A DNA stretch of 64,000 bases from Oscillospiraceae bacterium (GCA_015068905.1 SVJQ01000002.1:99324-163323); one strand, 5' to 3'; shown: positions 45,001 to 54,439, numbered from the stretch's first letter. Translations and numbers: made by a program. The notes: generated from the letters alone by a model not told the origin.

Positions 45001-45221
45001 CAAGCAGCCACGTCGTCACTTTTGCTCATCCACCATGTGTAGGTTTCGTTATCGTTGATTCCATCATTGGCTAAATCTGCCGGATGCGCCGTATCCATGA
45101 CAGAGGATGCTGTTGCAGGTTGATATAACGCAACATTAACGGTTTCATCACCGGCATAAACGGTCATGGTGCTTATGCAAAATAAAGCCATGACAAAAAG
45201 TAAAAGCAATCTTTTTTTCAA
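42072..45221 (-). CDS. Large secreted protein with N-terminal discoidin and SLH repeats
   Basis: 1049 residues, TTG start behind GGAGGGACTGTT. Signal peptide ends TVYAGDE. A discoidin domain (about 25-170; NVALYQPATASSV, AAWWQVDLGLTHKI) is followed at once by SLH repeats (about 200-365; ALNLMRGYPDGDFMPDESITRAEFS, GYPDGYQKTANRIGLLDD). A long beta-rich region of about 680 residues then shows no recognisable enzyme motif. SLH repeats near the N-terminus with a very long C-terminal part are less usual than terminal SLH. Envelope-anchored glycan binder or structural protein is my inference. Confidence 0.8.
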   Translation of the reverse strand: MKKRLLLLFVMALFCISTMTVYAGDETVNVALYQPATASSVMDTAHPADLANDGINDNETYTWWMSKSDDVAAWWQVDLGLTHKIFSIEVVPKIGGGATERKNFRILASNSADFGESVELATVTEDYKELYSLEVNKKEKFRYVRIEKTDTSALSIGEFRVLVRKSDIAQGAEAVSLTGQIPATDEAGRYVLPPDVVGTPYEKSVQLLSALNLMRGYPDGDFMPDESITRAEFSTVVARLLGGEHTLTTRSFVDVKPEHWAYNAIETVAAMKIVNGVDEGIFEPDSTVTTSQVIKMLVSALGYKDAAELSGGYPDGYQKTANRIGLLDDISLKNGENISRGEIAMLVCNALECDILQAVGVGEYLESAAFKGQTVLTEYLHLNKATGIVTGVRGTSLTDVNAKKPDTHLEIDGILYYSEIPNLSQYLGYQVEYYYDNQATTRPEVVAVVISSNNTTLTIDAEDLLEINSRSLTYGQDKEETARLSGEMDVIFNGAALRVYDYEDLLPSSGQVTLIDNDGDLEYDVYIVLDIKNYVVSWVNLNKKTVYTKDAAGSLPLDADESRVSITRKSTGEEVALDVLKEWNILSVMESINTEGEKCYKVIVSDEFVRGQLEEKGNDYLTIAGRKFGIADNFVVSSVELGAKGFFYLDALGKVAAFNGDTTPGEQYGFLRDAGYPDNGLDRKLQFRVFTKKGIFETLIAADKFYLNGALVTDKSTVKAQLETTGMNGTAGQPIYYVVNASGLVTSMETTNGALELCYDAETGVGAAPIASDQAGYYLSVAETFDSVFAYDEETVMVELPPGNVLSSEKDYNLLTSGDLKKSTYYKVQAYDVSDEQIANMLVFLGGASSDAGDSEKLFLVDELSKAADEDGAILYKVSGLYRGNEVSYFIGEDVSVTASDFKQGTVMTLAFKGDEISDYEIKFFPTAKPTDPPAFSVSPLPSECQTARNIRGILGGGFMGYGKVTAKENGLMTVTFSGTTGEEGTSYTHLVVRLSSLEQLYRYDSEEEKITIANANDVLDAKTVGDTDASYVIITADSGLFRECIILD

Positions 45222-45246
45222 AACAGTCCCTCCATTTCGTTAAACT

Positions 45247-48200
45247 TTATTCTGCACCCAGAACCACTGCAGAACCCGGTGAAACAGTTCCAAAGTAACC
45301 CGGGCTTGTGATTGCGCCTTCATAATTATCCAAAAAGTCAATAACTGTTTCACCGTTAATGATAATGGTAATTCTGACACCATCTGCCTCGTTCCGTGTT
45401 ATGAGTTTGACATCATTTTCTTCATCATATTTAAACGCATCTGTTTGCAAGCTACCGCCAAAAATGGTTTTAGCGCTGGCAACCGGTCCCCAGAACTGCG
45501 TTCTGACGCCATTATTAAATCTGTGCAATTCAATAGCTCCCGGATTAAAGCAAAGGATATATGCCTGATTTGCCATATCATCAAAACTCTTGTCGTAGCT
45601 CTCAGAACGGAAGACAAGGCTCGGCCAGTCATAGGTATCTCTTGATGCAACCTTCATTTTAAAGGAAAGCTCTACATTGCCAAAAAGTTCGCCGGTGTAA
45701 CAGCTGTTATTATACAGACCAAAACTATTCCAGCCCTCTGTATCAGCCAACGCTGTCTTAAGGCTATATACGCTTTCCGAATGAATCGGTGTCGGTTTAA
45801 CAGCACGGACAGTATAGGTTTTCGATGCACTGCCATCAAGTGTTTTTAATGTGTAGTACACATCTTTATTAAAGTCCTGCGGCAGAGAGGGATCGGGAGA
45901 AATCGTAATCCCCTCTTTTCTGTAGTCAATCGTCGGCACTAAATCATTCAGTTTCGCGGCAAACTGTACAGGCACTTTAATAATGCTGTTTTCGTGGTCA
46001 ATTTCAACGCCCATGGTTTGATTGAATAAGGAGAAAGAAGAGATTTTCAAATCAATTTTAGACTCTTTGAAATGCTGCAGATATTGCTCTAAATACAGGT
46101 GTTGGCTGCTATCTGCTGTATTCTTCTTATATGCCTCTAAAATACTTTGGAGTTTATTGTAATAACTCCGGTTAATCGTTCCAAGGCTTGTACCGATTTT
46201 TGTTACCTTTAATTCATGCTCCGCCTCTTGAATAAGTCTCTCCGACGGGTAGCTGATGCGACTGTTAACAAATGCTTCTACATCTTCAATCAGAGCAAGG
46301 CGCGTCTCCACTACCTTATCACGATCAATAGGATTCATTTTTAAGGCAGCTGCTGCTTTTTCAATTGCTGCAGAAAAAGCATCCAACGCTTCCTGAGGAT
46401 ATTGACCTACTTCATCGCCTGCCTCGGCAATAGAGAGCCACATACGGCAATCGGCAATGTAATAACGCAAAACATAAACCAAAAGGTTATTATCTACCAT
46501 AAAGACCGGGTCATAACGCAGGTTGTTAAACTGGCTTCCTGTTGTCCTTGGCCACCAGTTTGTTCCTGCTTTTTCCACAATATCCTTATAGCCATCCTCA
46601 AGGCCTGCATTAACAATGACTTCCATTGCCTCTACAGGCGGATTACCGGGAATAAAATAATCCGGTTTTTCAACATATTGATTGACGGTTGTATCAATCA
46701 TATCTTTTGTGGCAGTTGTCCAGTTGTCCTGCCAACGAGTGCCCTGTCCGTTTTCTGCACAAAGTGCAAAAATATTAACATCCTCTATAACATTATTAAT
46801 ATAACTATAATACGATGTTGAGTTATCGCCGTAAAGCGCACCATAAGGATTCGGCATATTCTTTATGTAGTTACCAATTTGTGTGGAGTTTGGCTGAGAA
46901 CCTAAGGTATAGATACCGCCGCCATCAACGGAGACCTGCATAACCTTCTCAATATGATTATAGTTAATGCTGTTATCTCTTCCGTCTACTGCGTCAGCAT
47001 AATGACCCCAACCCCATCCGCAACACAAGCCGGAATAAGGCACGTCATAAATGGTGTTATGACTCATATCCAGGCCTCTTGTGTAATAAGCCTGAATACC
47101 GGGAGCTCCGGTGTTAATTAAACCAATTCTGGTAATATAGTTATTACGAATTAAATTATCTGTGCACTGGTCTGTTGCCGGTGCATATTCCTCATCTTCG
47201 TTAATAACGCGAACTTCTGCCAGATATAAGTAAGAAACATCAGTTTTACGAATCCGCACATAACGGAATTCTTCTTCACTTTCTACATAATATGTAGCTG
47301 TTGCATTACGGGTATAGGGCTCTGCACCCTGTTTTCCCAAAATAGTATAGGTCCCAAAATTCGGGTCGTTTGAACCTAAAATTTCAAAGTTGCTTCGTGC
47401 CACCTGGTTATCAATATCAATTCGGTCATCAATTTCAATTCGATGAATCCGCCAGGGCTGGCCTAAGTCAACCTGCCACCAATGGGGGCCAATACCTTCC
47501 GCTGAATAACCGGTTTTGATATTACCGTCGACAGCTGCTGTTGAGATATAGGTTTGCTTATGAGTCCAATCATTAGCTGCGGAAGCAAATTTACCATGCG
47601 CTAAATCTCTGCCCTTGTATACTTTATCCTGATAGGGCTGATCCATGGTTCCGACAGTCATAGCGCTGTCACCAATATCGCAAAAGACATTTCCGGTAAA
47701 CTGACAGTTATAAACACCCTCTACCAAACCGATACCTACAGCCCCCATATCACGAATTACATTATTGGTAAAGAAAATCTTTTCTGCACGGTCTAAAATA
47801 ATATTGGCGGGCACCTGATAATATCCCGGATTTTGCTTTATATCATCCTTATGAGGGGTATACCACTGTGCCTGGTCACCTACAATACTGTGCGCAGCAC
47901 CACGATTCCATGTTGTATGTGCAAGGGTTAAAGAATCAAAAACTAAATTCTTTACCTTATTACCGGAATGCTCACCGTCAACTGAAATCAAGGTCTGAAT
48001 AACAGGTACTTCCACCTCTGCCGATGCCATATTCTCATCTTCACGAGGCATATAGTACAAGGTTTTCGTTGTTCTGTTATAGTAGAATTCCCCCGGGGTG
48101 TCTAATTCTTCAAAAGCATTAATCATAATAAAGCGGTTTCCCGGATTAACGTAATGAGTAGGACCCGGTGTAGTAGCCTCTTCAAAGAAAGGCTGCTCCA

Positions 48201-48867
48201 TATAAAATCGACAACTTTCTCCGGTTGCTTCTATTTTTTCTACATTGAGTAAAAACGCTTTCCAAGCACGACTGAAAAAGAGTTGAATATCCTGCGGGTT
48301 GGTGTATTTGGCATATTTAGCGCCGCCTTTAGTTATAATACCGTCACTCTTATTTCCGGAATCTTCAACCGCAAAAATTTCATCCAGCGGCACCATTTCC
48401 TCTGTTTGAGCGCGACGACCGGCTCTGCCGTTAACATCCAAAGTGCGGACATAATCAACACCCTCTAGCGGTGCACTCCAAATACCATTTTCTGTTTTCT
48501 TCCAGCCCGTAACAGGCTTACCGCCGGATATTGTTGCTTTTTCACCGGGATAAGACATATAACGGATATAATAGCCGTTAGAGCCGCTGTCTTCCGGTGC
48601 AAAAGTCAAGGTATCTGCCTGACGGTAAACGCCGCCTCTCAGGTATACACAGATGTCGCCTTGCATATCCTGATTAAATTTTCTGACTTCATCTCTGGCT
48701 CGCGTAATGGTTAAAAACGGATCGTTTTCTGTCCCTGTGCCATCATCGTTTCCTTCTGTAGAAACATAAAAGGTTTTCCAGGGTTCCGGCACACTGCCTT
48801 GCGCAAAGCACGGAAGCGCTGCAGTCAGAATTACTATTCCAAGTAAAAGAGATAATATTTTCTTCAT
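45247..48867 (-). CDS. Secreted right-handed beta-helix protein with inserted discoidin domain, long form
   Basis: 1206 residues from the ATG at 48867 (MKKILSLLLG), which has GGGAGGCTTTT; the ORF-track start at 48894 lacks a site. Signal peptide ends LPCFAQG. The beta-helix starts FYVSTEGNDDGTGTENDPFL with ISGGKPVTGWKKTENG, as in GH141-like enzymes. A discoidin domain (HWWQVDLGQPWRIHRIEID) is inserted near 425-560 at the same place as in the 34170 protein. Then NLIRNNYITRIGLINTGAPGIQ and PYSGLCCGWGWGH continue the helix. The C-terminus adds helices, an Ig-like cadherin-type domain (about 965-1045) and a lectin-like beta sandwich. Probably a secreted glycan-cleaving enzyme. Confidence 0.78.
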   Translation of the reverse strand: MKKILSLLLGIVILTAALPCFAQGSVPEPWKTFYVSTEGNDDGTGTENDPFLTITRARDEVRKFNQDMQGDICVYLRGGVYRQADTLTFAPEDSGSNGYYIRYMSYPGEKATISGGKPVTGWKKTENGIWSAPLEGVDYVRTLDVNGRAGRRAQTEEMVPLDEIFAVEDSGNKSDGIITKGGAKYAKYTNPQDIQLFFSRAWKAFLLNVEKIEATGESCRFYMEQPFFEEATTPGPTHYVNPGNRFIMINAFEELDTPGEFYYNRTTKTLYYMPREDENMASAEVEVPVIQTLISVDGEHSGNKVKNLVFDSLTLAHTTWNRGAAHSIVGDQAQWYTPHKDDIKQNPGYYQVPANIILDRAEKIFFTNNVIRDMGAVGIGLVEGVYNCQFTGNVFCDIGDSAMTVGTMDQPYQDKVYKGRDLAHGKFASAANDWTHKQTYISTAAVDGNIKTGYSAEGIGPHWWQVDLGQPWRIHRIEIDDRIDIDNQVARSNFEILGSNDPNFGTYTILGKQGAEPYTRNATATYYVESEEEFRYVRIRKTDVSYLYLAEVRVINEDEEYAPATDQCTDNLIRNNYITRIGLINTGAPGIQAYYTRGLDMSHNTIYDVPYSGLCCGWGWGHYADAVDGRDNSINYNHIEKVMQVSVDGGGIYTLGSQPNSTQIGNYIKNMPNPYGALYGDNSTSYYSYINNVIEDVNIFALCAENGQGTRWQDNWTTATKDMIDTTVNQYVEKPDYFIPGNPPVEAMEVIVNAGLEDGYKDIVEKAGTNWWPRTTGSQFNNLRYDPVFMVDNNLLVYVLRYYIADCRMWLSIAEAGDEVGQYPQEALDAFSAAIEKAAAALKMNPIDRDKVVETRLALIEDVEAFVNSRISYPSERLIQEAEHELKVTKIGTSLGTINRSYYNKLQSILEAYKKNTADSSQHLYLEQYLQHFKESKIDLKISSFSLFNQTMGVEIDHENSIIKVPVQFAAKLNDLVPTIDYRKEGITISPDPSLPQDFNKDVYYTLKTLDGSASKTYTVRAVKPTPIHSESVYSLKTALADTEGWNSFGLYNNSCYTGELFGNVELSFKMKVASRDTYDWPSLVFRSESYDKSFDDMANQAYILCFNPGAIELHRFNNGVRTQFWGPVASAKTIFGGSLQTDAFKYDEENDVKLITRNEADGVRITIIINGETVIDFLDNYEGAITSPGYFGTVSPGSAVVLGAE

Positions 48868-48905
48868 AAAAGCCTCCCTATATAGAGTGCTCACTCACAC
48901 TTATA

Positions 48906-50480
48906 TCAATTTGCAAGTGTTTGATGGAGTGTCCACGGCTTCATTAATTCATAATCTTTCCAGATAAACACAGACATTGTGCATCCGGTCGTATCCGTCG
49001 GCAAATTAAAGCCTGCCTTTAAGGTTGTCGGTGCGCTGCTGGGTGCTAGTGTTGCTCTTGCTTCATCAATTCGAATCAAGGTATTGTTTGCATCATACAA
49101 TGCCGCTAAAACAATAACCGTTTCTGTTGTCTCAGGCTGATTATTGGTAAAAGTAACACTTGCAGCTGCAGAAGTTTCACCGCTTAAACCATCAATTTCT
49201 GTACTGGTTTCAAGCATTCCGTTTAAGAATTTAAAATTCTGCATTTCAACTGCCGCCGGTGCAAACTCAGTTGCAACTGTAGCTTCCACAGCAATACCCG
49301 CACTGTTTGTTACCGTTGCCGGAATCTCTGCCGTAATGGTAGAGCCATAATACATAGCATCCAAGGTGAACTGTGCAGTATAATTATCCGGTGCGCTGGC
49401 AGGAATGCCCTTTTCTATCCCATCTACCTTAACAACAATATCGCCGAAGGTGATCGGGTCCATTTCATCAGAAAAACGAATCGTCAGGGTTTGACCCGAA
49501 AGCTCTGAATATGCAAATTCAGGCTTAAACGTATAGGCTTTAAATTCTGCAATTGCAAGCGCCTTTCTGGCAGCTTTTGAAAGAACGATATACCGATAAT
49601 TGCCCGTTGGAATGGTAAAAGCCTTTGTTGACTCACTAATGCCACTTGTTGAAAGAAGTAAGTTGGCCGTAGGTATTCCGTCAACGCTAGGTTTGCCGGC
49701 TAATTCTGAAGCACCGTAAATATCAAACGCTGTGTAATCAGGATCAACAAAGGGATCTGCCTGATACAGTTCCACTAACGACAAAGGATACTCCTGTTCC
49801 AAATCCAGCACTAGATTAACAGGTGTTGTATGAGATACGTCAGTAAGACGCCAAGCCGACCACATGTAGCCGTCTACTACATTCGTTGCAGCCAGTACCG
49901 GCAAAGAGTTACTGGTCTCCGTTACCTCTGCTGTTGCTTCTCTTGATACCTCAATTGCCTTTACATCGGCAAACACCTGTAATTCGCCAAATTTATAGCT
50001 GCCGGCTGCCGTTTTTCTGACACGAACATAACGGCAAATTGTGCCTGCATCTGCATTAACAGTAAAAGCATCATCTGTTGTCAGGGTTTCGCCACTCATA
50101 TCACCCTGGCTATCCAATAAGGTAAATTCAACACCATCATTACTGATTTCCAGCGCAACATTTGAAAGGTCAGCACCCACAGTTGTACTATCAGAAGCCG
50201 GCCAAAGTTTGATATCGGTTATTTTTGAATACCGCTTTAAATCAACAGTAAATGTTTCATCTAAAACTGCTGTACCGGAAACAGCACTACTTAAAAGTCC
50301 ATCTGTCAAGTTGGCTGCATCACTGTTTGAGCTGCTGCTGACAACAGTTGCCCGTTCTGCCAGATTTACATTTTTATCAACAGCCGGAACCGCTGTTATT
50401 GCCGCACCCTGCAAACTAAATAAGGAAAGCAGAAAGATTGCCAGCGTTGAAACAATTATCATTTTCTTGATTGTCTTCAT
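48906..50480 (-). CDS. Secreted double-discoidin glycan-binding protein
   Basis: 524 residues with a signal peptide (ending LQGAAITA). Two discoidin-like domains (about 35-175, NVNLAERATVVSSSS; and about 180-325, NVVDGYMWSAWRLTD) are followed by a bacterial Ig-like domain (SGQTLTIRFSDEMDPITF). A C-terminal beta module ends MSVFIWKDYELMKPW. The last two parts are close paralogues of the C-terminal end of the 54440 protein. No catalytic domain, so glycan binding is the likely role. Start has GAGAGGAGAACT. Confidence 0.8.
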   Translation of the reverse strand: MKTIKKMIIVSTLAIFLLSLFSLQGAAITAVPAVDKNVNLAERATVVSSSSNSDAANLTDGLLSSAVSGTAVLDETFTVDLKRYSKITDIKLWPASDSTTVGADLSNVALEISNDGVEFTLLDSQGDMSGETLTTDDAFTVNADAGTICRYVRVRKTAAGSYKFGELQVFADVKAIEVSREATAEVTETSNSLPVLAATNVVDGYMWSAWRLTDVSHTTPVNLVLDLEQEYPLSLVELYQADPFVDPDYTAFDIYGASELAGKPSVDGIPTANLLLSTSGISESTKAFTIPTGNYRYIVLSKAARKALAIAEFKAYTFKPEFAYSELSGQTLTIRFSDEMDPITFGDIVVKVDGIEKGIPASAPDNYTAQFTLDAMYYGSTITAEIPATVTNSAGIAVEATVATEFAPAAVEMQNFKFLNGMLETSTEIDGLSGETSAAASVTFTNNQPETTETVIVLAALYDANNTLIRIDEARATLAPSSAPTTLKAGFNLPTDTTGCTMSVFIWKDYELMKPWTLHQTLAN

Positions 50481-50507
50481 AGTTCTCCTCTCTTCCCGTT
50501 ACATACC

Positions 50508-52316
50508 TTATTTCATTAATCCTCTGGCGATTTCTGTCATTTCCTTCGCCATCTTATCAAGGTCAGTAGTCTTCTTCAGGTTTTCTACCGCACTATTCCA
50601 TTTCTTTTCAAACTCTTCATCAGATTCAGCTGCTAAAACCAGTTTGAACGGATCTTCCCACTGAGAACGTGAAGACCAGAAATCAGAAACGGTTTCCAGT
50701 TCAGCATATTCAGCAGACCATGCATCAAACGGAGGTGCTTCCACTGCTTTTTGACGCAGCGGGCTGTCTGCGGAAAGACGACCGCCGGCAGAGGGAACGA
50801 GAACGAATGTTCTGACATCGTTATATGCCTTGGGTTCATACTTGCCGGTTACCATAAAGGACATAGAGAACAGGCCTGCATTGCCATATAAGCCATAGCA
50901 ATCCTCTTCATTTAAACTGTGAGATTCACCACGAATATACTTTTTGTTAAGTTCATCATTCAAAAATTCGCGTGTACCATCTTCGTTATCCTTATATAAA
51001 CCAGCTTCCTTGGGACCCCAATAACGTACTTCTTCCCATTCATCTGTAAACTGTATATTCATCCAGTTTAAAACCTGGGGAATATCTTCTTCTTTCACCG
51101 TCTTTAAAATACCAACTGCTGAACCCCAGGTTGTCGGTGTTTTAACAGGACCGTAACCTTTCATTGCGGGTACGTTGGTGTAAAGCGGTCTGTAGCGGTA
51201 GGGTTTACCTGCTTTTTCCAGTGTTTCATTTATGTAAGGCGGATGGTCAACAGAAGATAAAACCGCAACTGCGTATTCACCGTTTAACAGCTTTTCCTTA
51301 AACTGTGCGGTAGGAATTACCAAGCTTTCAGGGTCAAAAACCTTTTCTCTGATCAGTCTGTTCTGAGTTAAAGCTACTTCCTTAATTGTGTCACCAAGCA
51401 AAGGCAGGACAATTTCTTTTTTCTCTGTATCCCATGTGGTGATATAGTTACGACCTACATAACCCGCCATCTGTGCACCAAGCTGTGTATAAGGAACCCA
51501 ACAGTCAACACTGGAATAACCAAAAGCATAAACCGGTCTTTCGCCAACCTTTAAGTTCAGGTCCTTAATATCTCTGAATAATTTAACTAAATCTTCTGTG
51601 CTTTCAATGGGCACATCATAGATTTCGTCGCCAATCGGTTCATTTTTCTCATTTAAAAGAGCAACCAGCTCATCCCAGGTTTTAGCCTCGGGATACAGCA
51701 TTTTTAAGATATCATCACGAATCCATAAATCTGTACCAACACTTACAGCCTCACTCATAGCTGCATCTTCTCTCTGATATGCAGAAAGATGGTCTGCAAA
51801 TTCTTCATCTGCTGTTTTGGGGAAGTTGTAAGGAATACCATAAATTTTACCGTTTACCTTAATGCGTTCCCACATTTCAGCAGGAACCTTTTCCCAGATG
51901 TCCGGCGCATAGGTTTTCAGCATTTCCGGTGTTAATTCCCAAATCTTATCTGCCTCGGCAATTTTACCGAAATGAACAGGGCCCTGGCCGCCGCCGCAGG
52001 CAACCAATTCGGGGAAATTATCGCCGGCAATGAGACGTGCCAGTACACTTTCCCACTGTCCGCCGCCGTTACCATATGCGTTTTTAATCCGCACATTTGT
52101 TTTATCAATCAACCATTTTTCAACCAAATTATCTTTTGCAGTTACAGGTGCAACAAAATCACTGCCCTGCGTGCTCCACACGGTGAGATCCAGCCGTTTT
52201 GAAAATGTTCCATCCTCTGAAACATTACTGGGCTTATCTCCGCCACATCCTGCCAGTATGGCAGCTGACAGACAAAGCACCATTGCCATTGATACTAATT
52301 TTTTAAAGGTTTTCAT
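50508..52316 (-). CDS. ABC transporter extracellular solute-binding lipoprotein
   Basis: 602 residues with a lipobox (ILAGCGG at Cys24), so membrane-anchored outside. The fold and length match the large LipO/YtcQ-type binding proteins of YesMN-linked oligosaccharide importers. Visible parts are LTVWSTQGSDFVAPV, LRLMIAGDNFPELVACGGG-like ARLIAGDNFPELVACGG, and aromatic residues throughout for sugar stacking. Directly followed upstream by two permease genes. No ATPase gene is present, as usual for this class, which shares an MsmK-like ATPase encoded elsewhere. Confidence 0.92.
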   Translation of the reverse strand: MKTFKKLVSMAMVLCLSAAILAGCGGDKPSNVSEDGTFSKRLDLTVWSTQGSDFVAPVTAKDNLVEKWLIDKTNVRIKNAYGNGGGQWESVLARLIAGDNFPELVACGGGQGPVHFGKIAEADKIWELTPEMLKTYAPDIWEKVPAEMWERIKVNGKIYGIPYNFPKTADEEFADHLSAYQREDAAMSEAVSVGTDLWIRDDILKMLYPEAKTWDELVALLNEKNEPIGDEIYDVPIESTEDLVKLFRDIKDLNLKVGERPVYAFGYSSVDCWVPYTQLGAQMAGYVGRNYITTWDTEKKEIVLPLLGDTIKEVALTQNRLIREKVFDPESLVIPTAQFKEKLLNGEYAVAVLSSVDHPPYINETLEKAGKPYRYRPLYTNVPAMKGYGPVKTPTTWGSAVGILKTVKEEDIPQVLNWMNIQFTDEWEEVRYWGPKEAGLYKDNEDGTREFLNDELNKKYIRGESHSLNEEDCYGLYGNAGLFSMSFMVTGKYEPKAYNDVRTFVLVPSAGGRLSADSPLRQKAVEAPPFDAWSAEYAELETVSDFWSSRSQWEDPFKLVLAAESDEEFEKKWNSAVENLKKTTDLDKMAKEMTEIARGLMK

Positions 52317-52353
52317 GAAAACTCCTCCTTATAAAATAGAAATTGTTTTTATA

Positions 52354-53244
52354 TCAATCCTTTACCGCACCAATCGTAACGCCCTGAACAAAATATTTTT
52401 GCAGGAAAGGATAACTTAAAATAATAGGCAACGTCGAACAAATAATTGCAGCAGATTTGATTGCCTCTGAGGTAGGCTGTACATGAGACATATCTGACCC
52501 GGTCATTGCTGCCTCTGTAGTCATTTTACTGATTGCCTCACTCTGCTTTATCAGCTGCATAACCACATACTGCAAGGTGTAAAGATTACTATCATTTACA
52601 TAGTAAAGAGTAGGAGTCCAACTATTCCACGCTGCTACAACAGACCACAAGGCAATGGTTGCCAAAATCGGCTTGCAGAGAGGGAGAATAATTTTATATA
52701 GAATCTGAACTTCATTTGCGCCCTCAATATAGGCCGCCTCTTCAAGTGCCGTAGGCAGTGAACTTAAGTAGGTACGGATAATAATTGTATTATAAAACAC
52801 AAACGCTCCCGGCAAAACATATACCCACCAGCTATTTAAAAGATGAAGATAACGATACAAAATAAATGTGGGGATAATACCGGCTGAAATATAGCTGGGT
52901 ATCATTAAAAACCAAATAAAGAAATTTCTGAGAGGCATATCCTTTTTTGTCATAGCATAAGCTGCGCCAACGCAAGTAATCAAGATCAAAACTGTAGAAC
53001 AAATTGAGCTGGCGGCTGTAACGCCTGCTGCCTTCCAGATATCCTTATTGGATAAAATTGCCTCAAAATTAACTAACGTAAACTTTCTGGGGTAAATAGT
53101 AATACCACCAAGCATTGTATTATTGCCGTCGTTCAAAGCTATCGCCAGCTGATTGAGGTAAGGATATATCATAATAACACAAAGAAAAAGCATCAATGTA
53201 ATATTAAAAATATCAAAAACTTTTTCGCCAAGACTTCTCTTCAT
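52354..53244 (-). CDS. Carbohydrate ABC transporter permease (YtcP/LplC type)
   Basis: 296 residues, six membrane helices. The permease EAA loop reads EEAAYIEGANEVQILYKIILPLCKPILAT (EAA-x3-G-x9-I-x-LP), which contacts the ATPase. The protein ends in a typical YFVQGVTIGAVKD. Forms the heterodimeric channel with the neighbouring LplB-type permease and receives sugar from the 50508 lipoprotein. Start has AGGGGGTAGAGTACA 15 bp after its partner. Confidence 0.94.
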   Translation of the reverse strand: MKRSLGEKVFDIFNITLMLFLCVIMIYPYLNQLAIALNDGNNTMLGGITIYPRKFTLVNFEAILSNKDIWKAAGVTAASSICSTVLILITCVGAAYAMTKKDMPLRNFFIWFLMIPSYISAGIIPTFILYRYLHLLNSWWVYVLPGAFVFYNTIIIRTYLSSLPTALEEAAYIEGANEVQILYKIILPLCKPILATIALWSVVAAWNSWTPTLYYVNDSNLYTLQYVVMQLIKQSEAISKMTTEAAMTGSDMSHVQPTSEAIKSAAIICSTLPIILSYPFLQKYFVQGVTIGAVKD

Positions 53245-53258
53245 TGTACTCTACCCCC

Positions 53259-54218
53259 TTACCAAATACCCATGCCGGTGCCTTTTTTAACAACCGCATT
53301 CGATACAACAACCAGTAAAAACGATACGATACCCTGCATCATACCAAAAGCTGTTGCCATAGAATAATCACCATTTAAAATACCCTGACGATACGTTAAG
53401 GTATTGATAACTTCTGTCGCTTCCTGTGTATAAATATTCTGAAAGCCATAGACTTGCTCAAAGTTCGAATTAACAAGGCTTGACATACCCATAATAAAAC
53501 AAATAACAATTGTGGGCATAATGCTGGGAATGGTTATGTATAAAACCTGCTTAAAACGGCTGCAGCCATCAACCCTTGCCGCCTCATACATCGTCGGGTC
53601 AATGCCCGCAATCGCTGCCAGATAGATGACTGAGTTCCAGCCGATGTTTTTCCATTGGCCAGACCAGAAGATGATGCCCAAAAAGCTGTCCGGGTCGCAT
53701 AAAATATTGGTTCTCTCGTAAGACGAACCAAAAATTGCCGCCATAATGTCGTTGTAGGTTCCGTTAATTGCAAACATCGCATAGAACATACCAATAACAG
53801 AAATCCAGGAAATAAAATGAGGCAGATAGCTGACTGTCTGAACAATTTTTTTCAGTTTCTGCTGTTTGAGTTCATTGAACAATATCGCTAATATAATAGG
53901 AAAAGGCGTTCCCAGAAAAATGGTAACACCACTGTAAATCAATGTATTTTTAATTGCACCAAGGAATTTCGGCATACTCAGAATTTCTATAAAATTTTCA
54001 AATCCCACAAAGGGACTTTTGCCGATACCGCCTATGATGTCATACTCCTGAAAAGCCATAATCAAACCACCCATAGGGAGGTAATGAAAAATCAATGTAC
54101 ACAAAACAGCCGGCAAAATTAAAATATACATAAATTTATACCGGGCAAACCGCTTTCCTAGCTGTCGCCAATAATTGTCTTGTGTCGGCGCTGCTAACTT
54201 TCTAGATAAATTGTTCAA
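53259..54218 (-). CDS. Carbohydrate ABC transporter permease (LplB type)
   Basis: 319 residues when started at the TTG at 54218 (MNNLSRKL), which lies 8 nt from GGGAG; the ORF-track TTG at 54233 has no usable site. Six helices; EAA loop YEAARVDGCSRFKQVLYITIPSIMPT near residue 210. First gene of the importer/surface operon, about 60 bp downstream of the -10 box of motif copy A. Partner of the 52354 permease. Confidence 0.92.
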   Translation of the reverse strand: MNNLSRKLAAPTQDNYWRQLGKRFARYKFMYILILPAVLCTLIFHYLPMGGLIMAFQEYDIIGGIGKSPFVGFENFIEILSMPKFLGAIKNTLIYSGVTIFLGTPFPIILAILFNELKQQKLKKIVQTVSYLPHFISWISVIGMFYAMFAINGTYNDIMAAIFGSSYERTNILCDPDSFLGIIFWSGQWKNIGWNSVIYLAAIAGIDPTMYEAARVDGCSRFKQVLYITIPSIMPTIVICFIMGMSSLVNSNFEQVYGFQNIYTQEATEVINTLTYRQGILNGDYSMATAFGMMQGIVSFLLVVVSNAVVKKGTGMGIW

Positions 54219-54278
54219 ACGAATCGCTCCCAACCTTTTTTGATCACAGAACTGTATTAGATATATTTCTGCAACAAT

Positions 54279-54331
54279 ATAGTACCATATTTCTTTTGGT
54301 GAAAAAACTACACAATTTATAAAAAATATCG
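54279..54331 (-). promoter_or_regulatory. Regulon promoter, motif copy A (importer/surface operon)
   Basis: Minus strand: CGATATTTTTTATAAATTG then TGTAGTTTTTT (54302-54331), 17 bp, TACTAT (54279-54284, preceded by TGG as an extended -10). The poor -35 lies within the motif, as expected for an activator-dependent promoter. Confidence 0.8.
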
Positions 54332-54403
54332 TTATTTATTCAACTTTTTCGTTATTTTGTAACAATTGTCAAATTCCCTGAATCCACCACAGTTTTGTGA
54401 CAA

Positions 54404-54430
54404 AGGGCTGTGACGCGAAGTCACAGCCCT
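54404..54430. terminator. Intrinsic terminator of the metallophosphoesterase gene
   Basis: Perfect 11-bp stem AGGGCTGTGAC/GTCACAGCCCT with a GCGAA loop, just downstream of the minus-strand stop at 54440, followed by TTTGTC. Confidence 0.85.
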
Positions 54431-54439
54431 GAGATGTAT

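Noticed and set aside
50041-50664. 207-residue plus-strand ORF
   Set aside because: Antisense to the discoidin protein and the solute-binding protein; it spans both genes and their gap, and its Ser-rich composition reflects the reverse strand.
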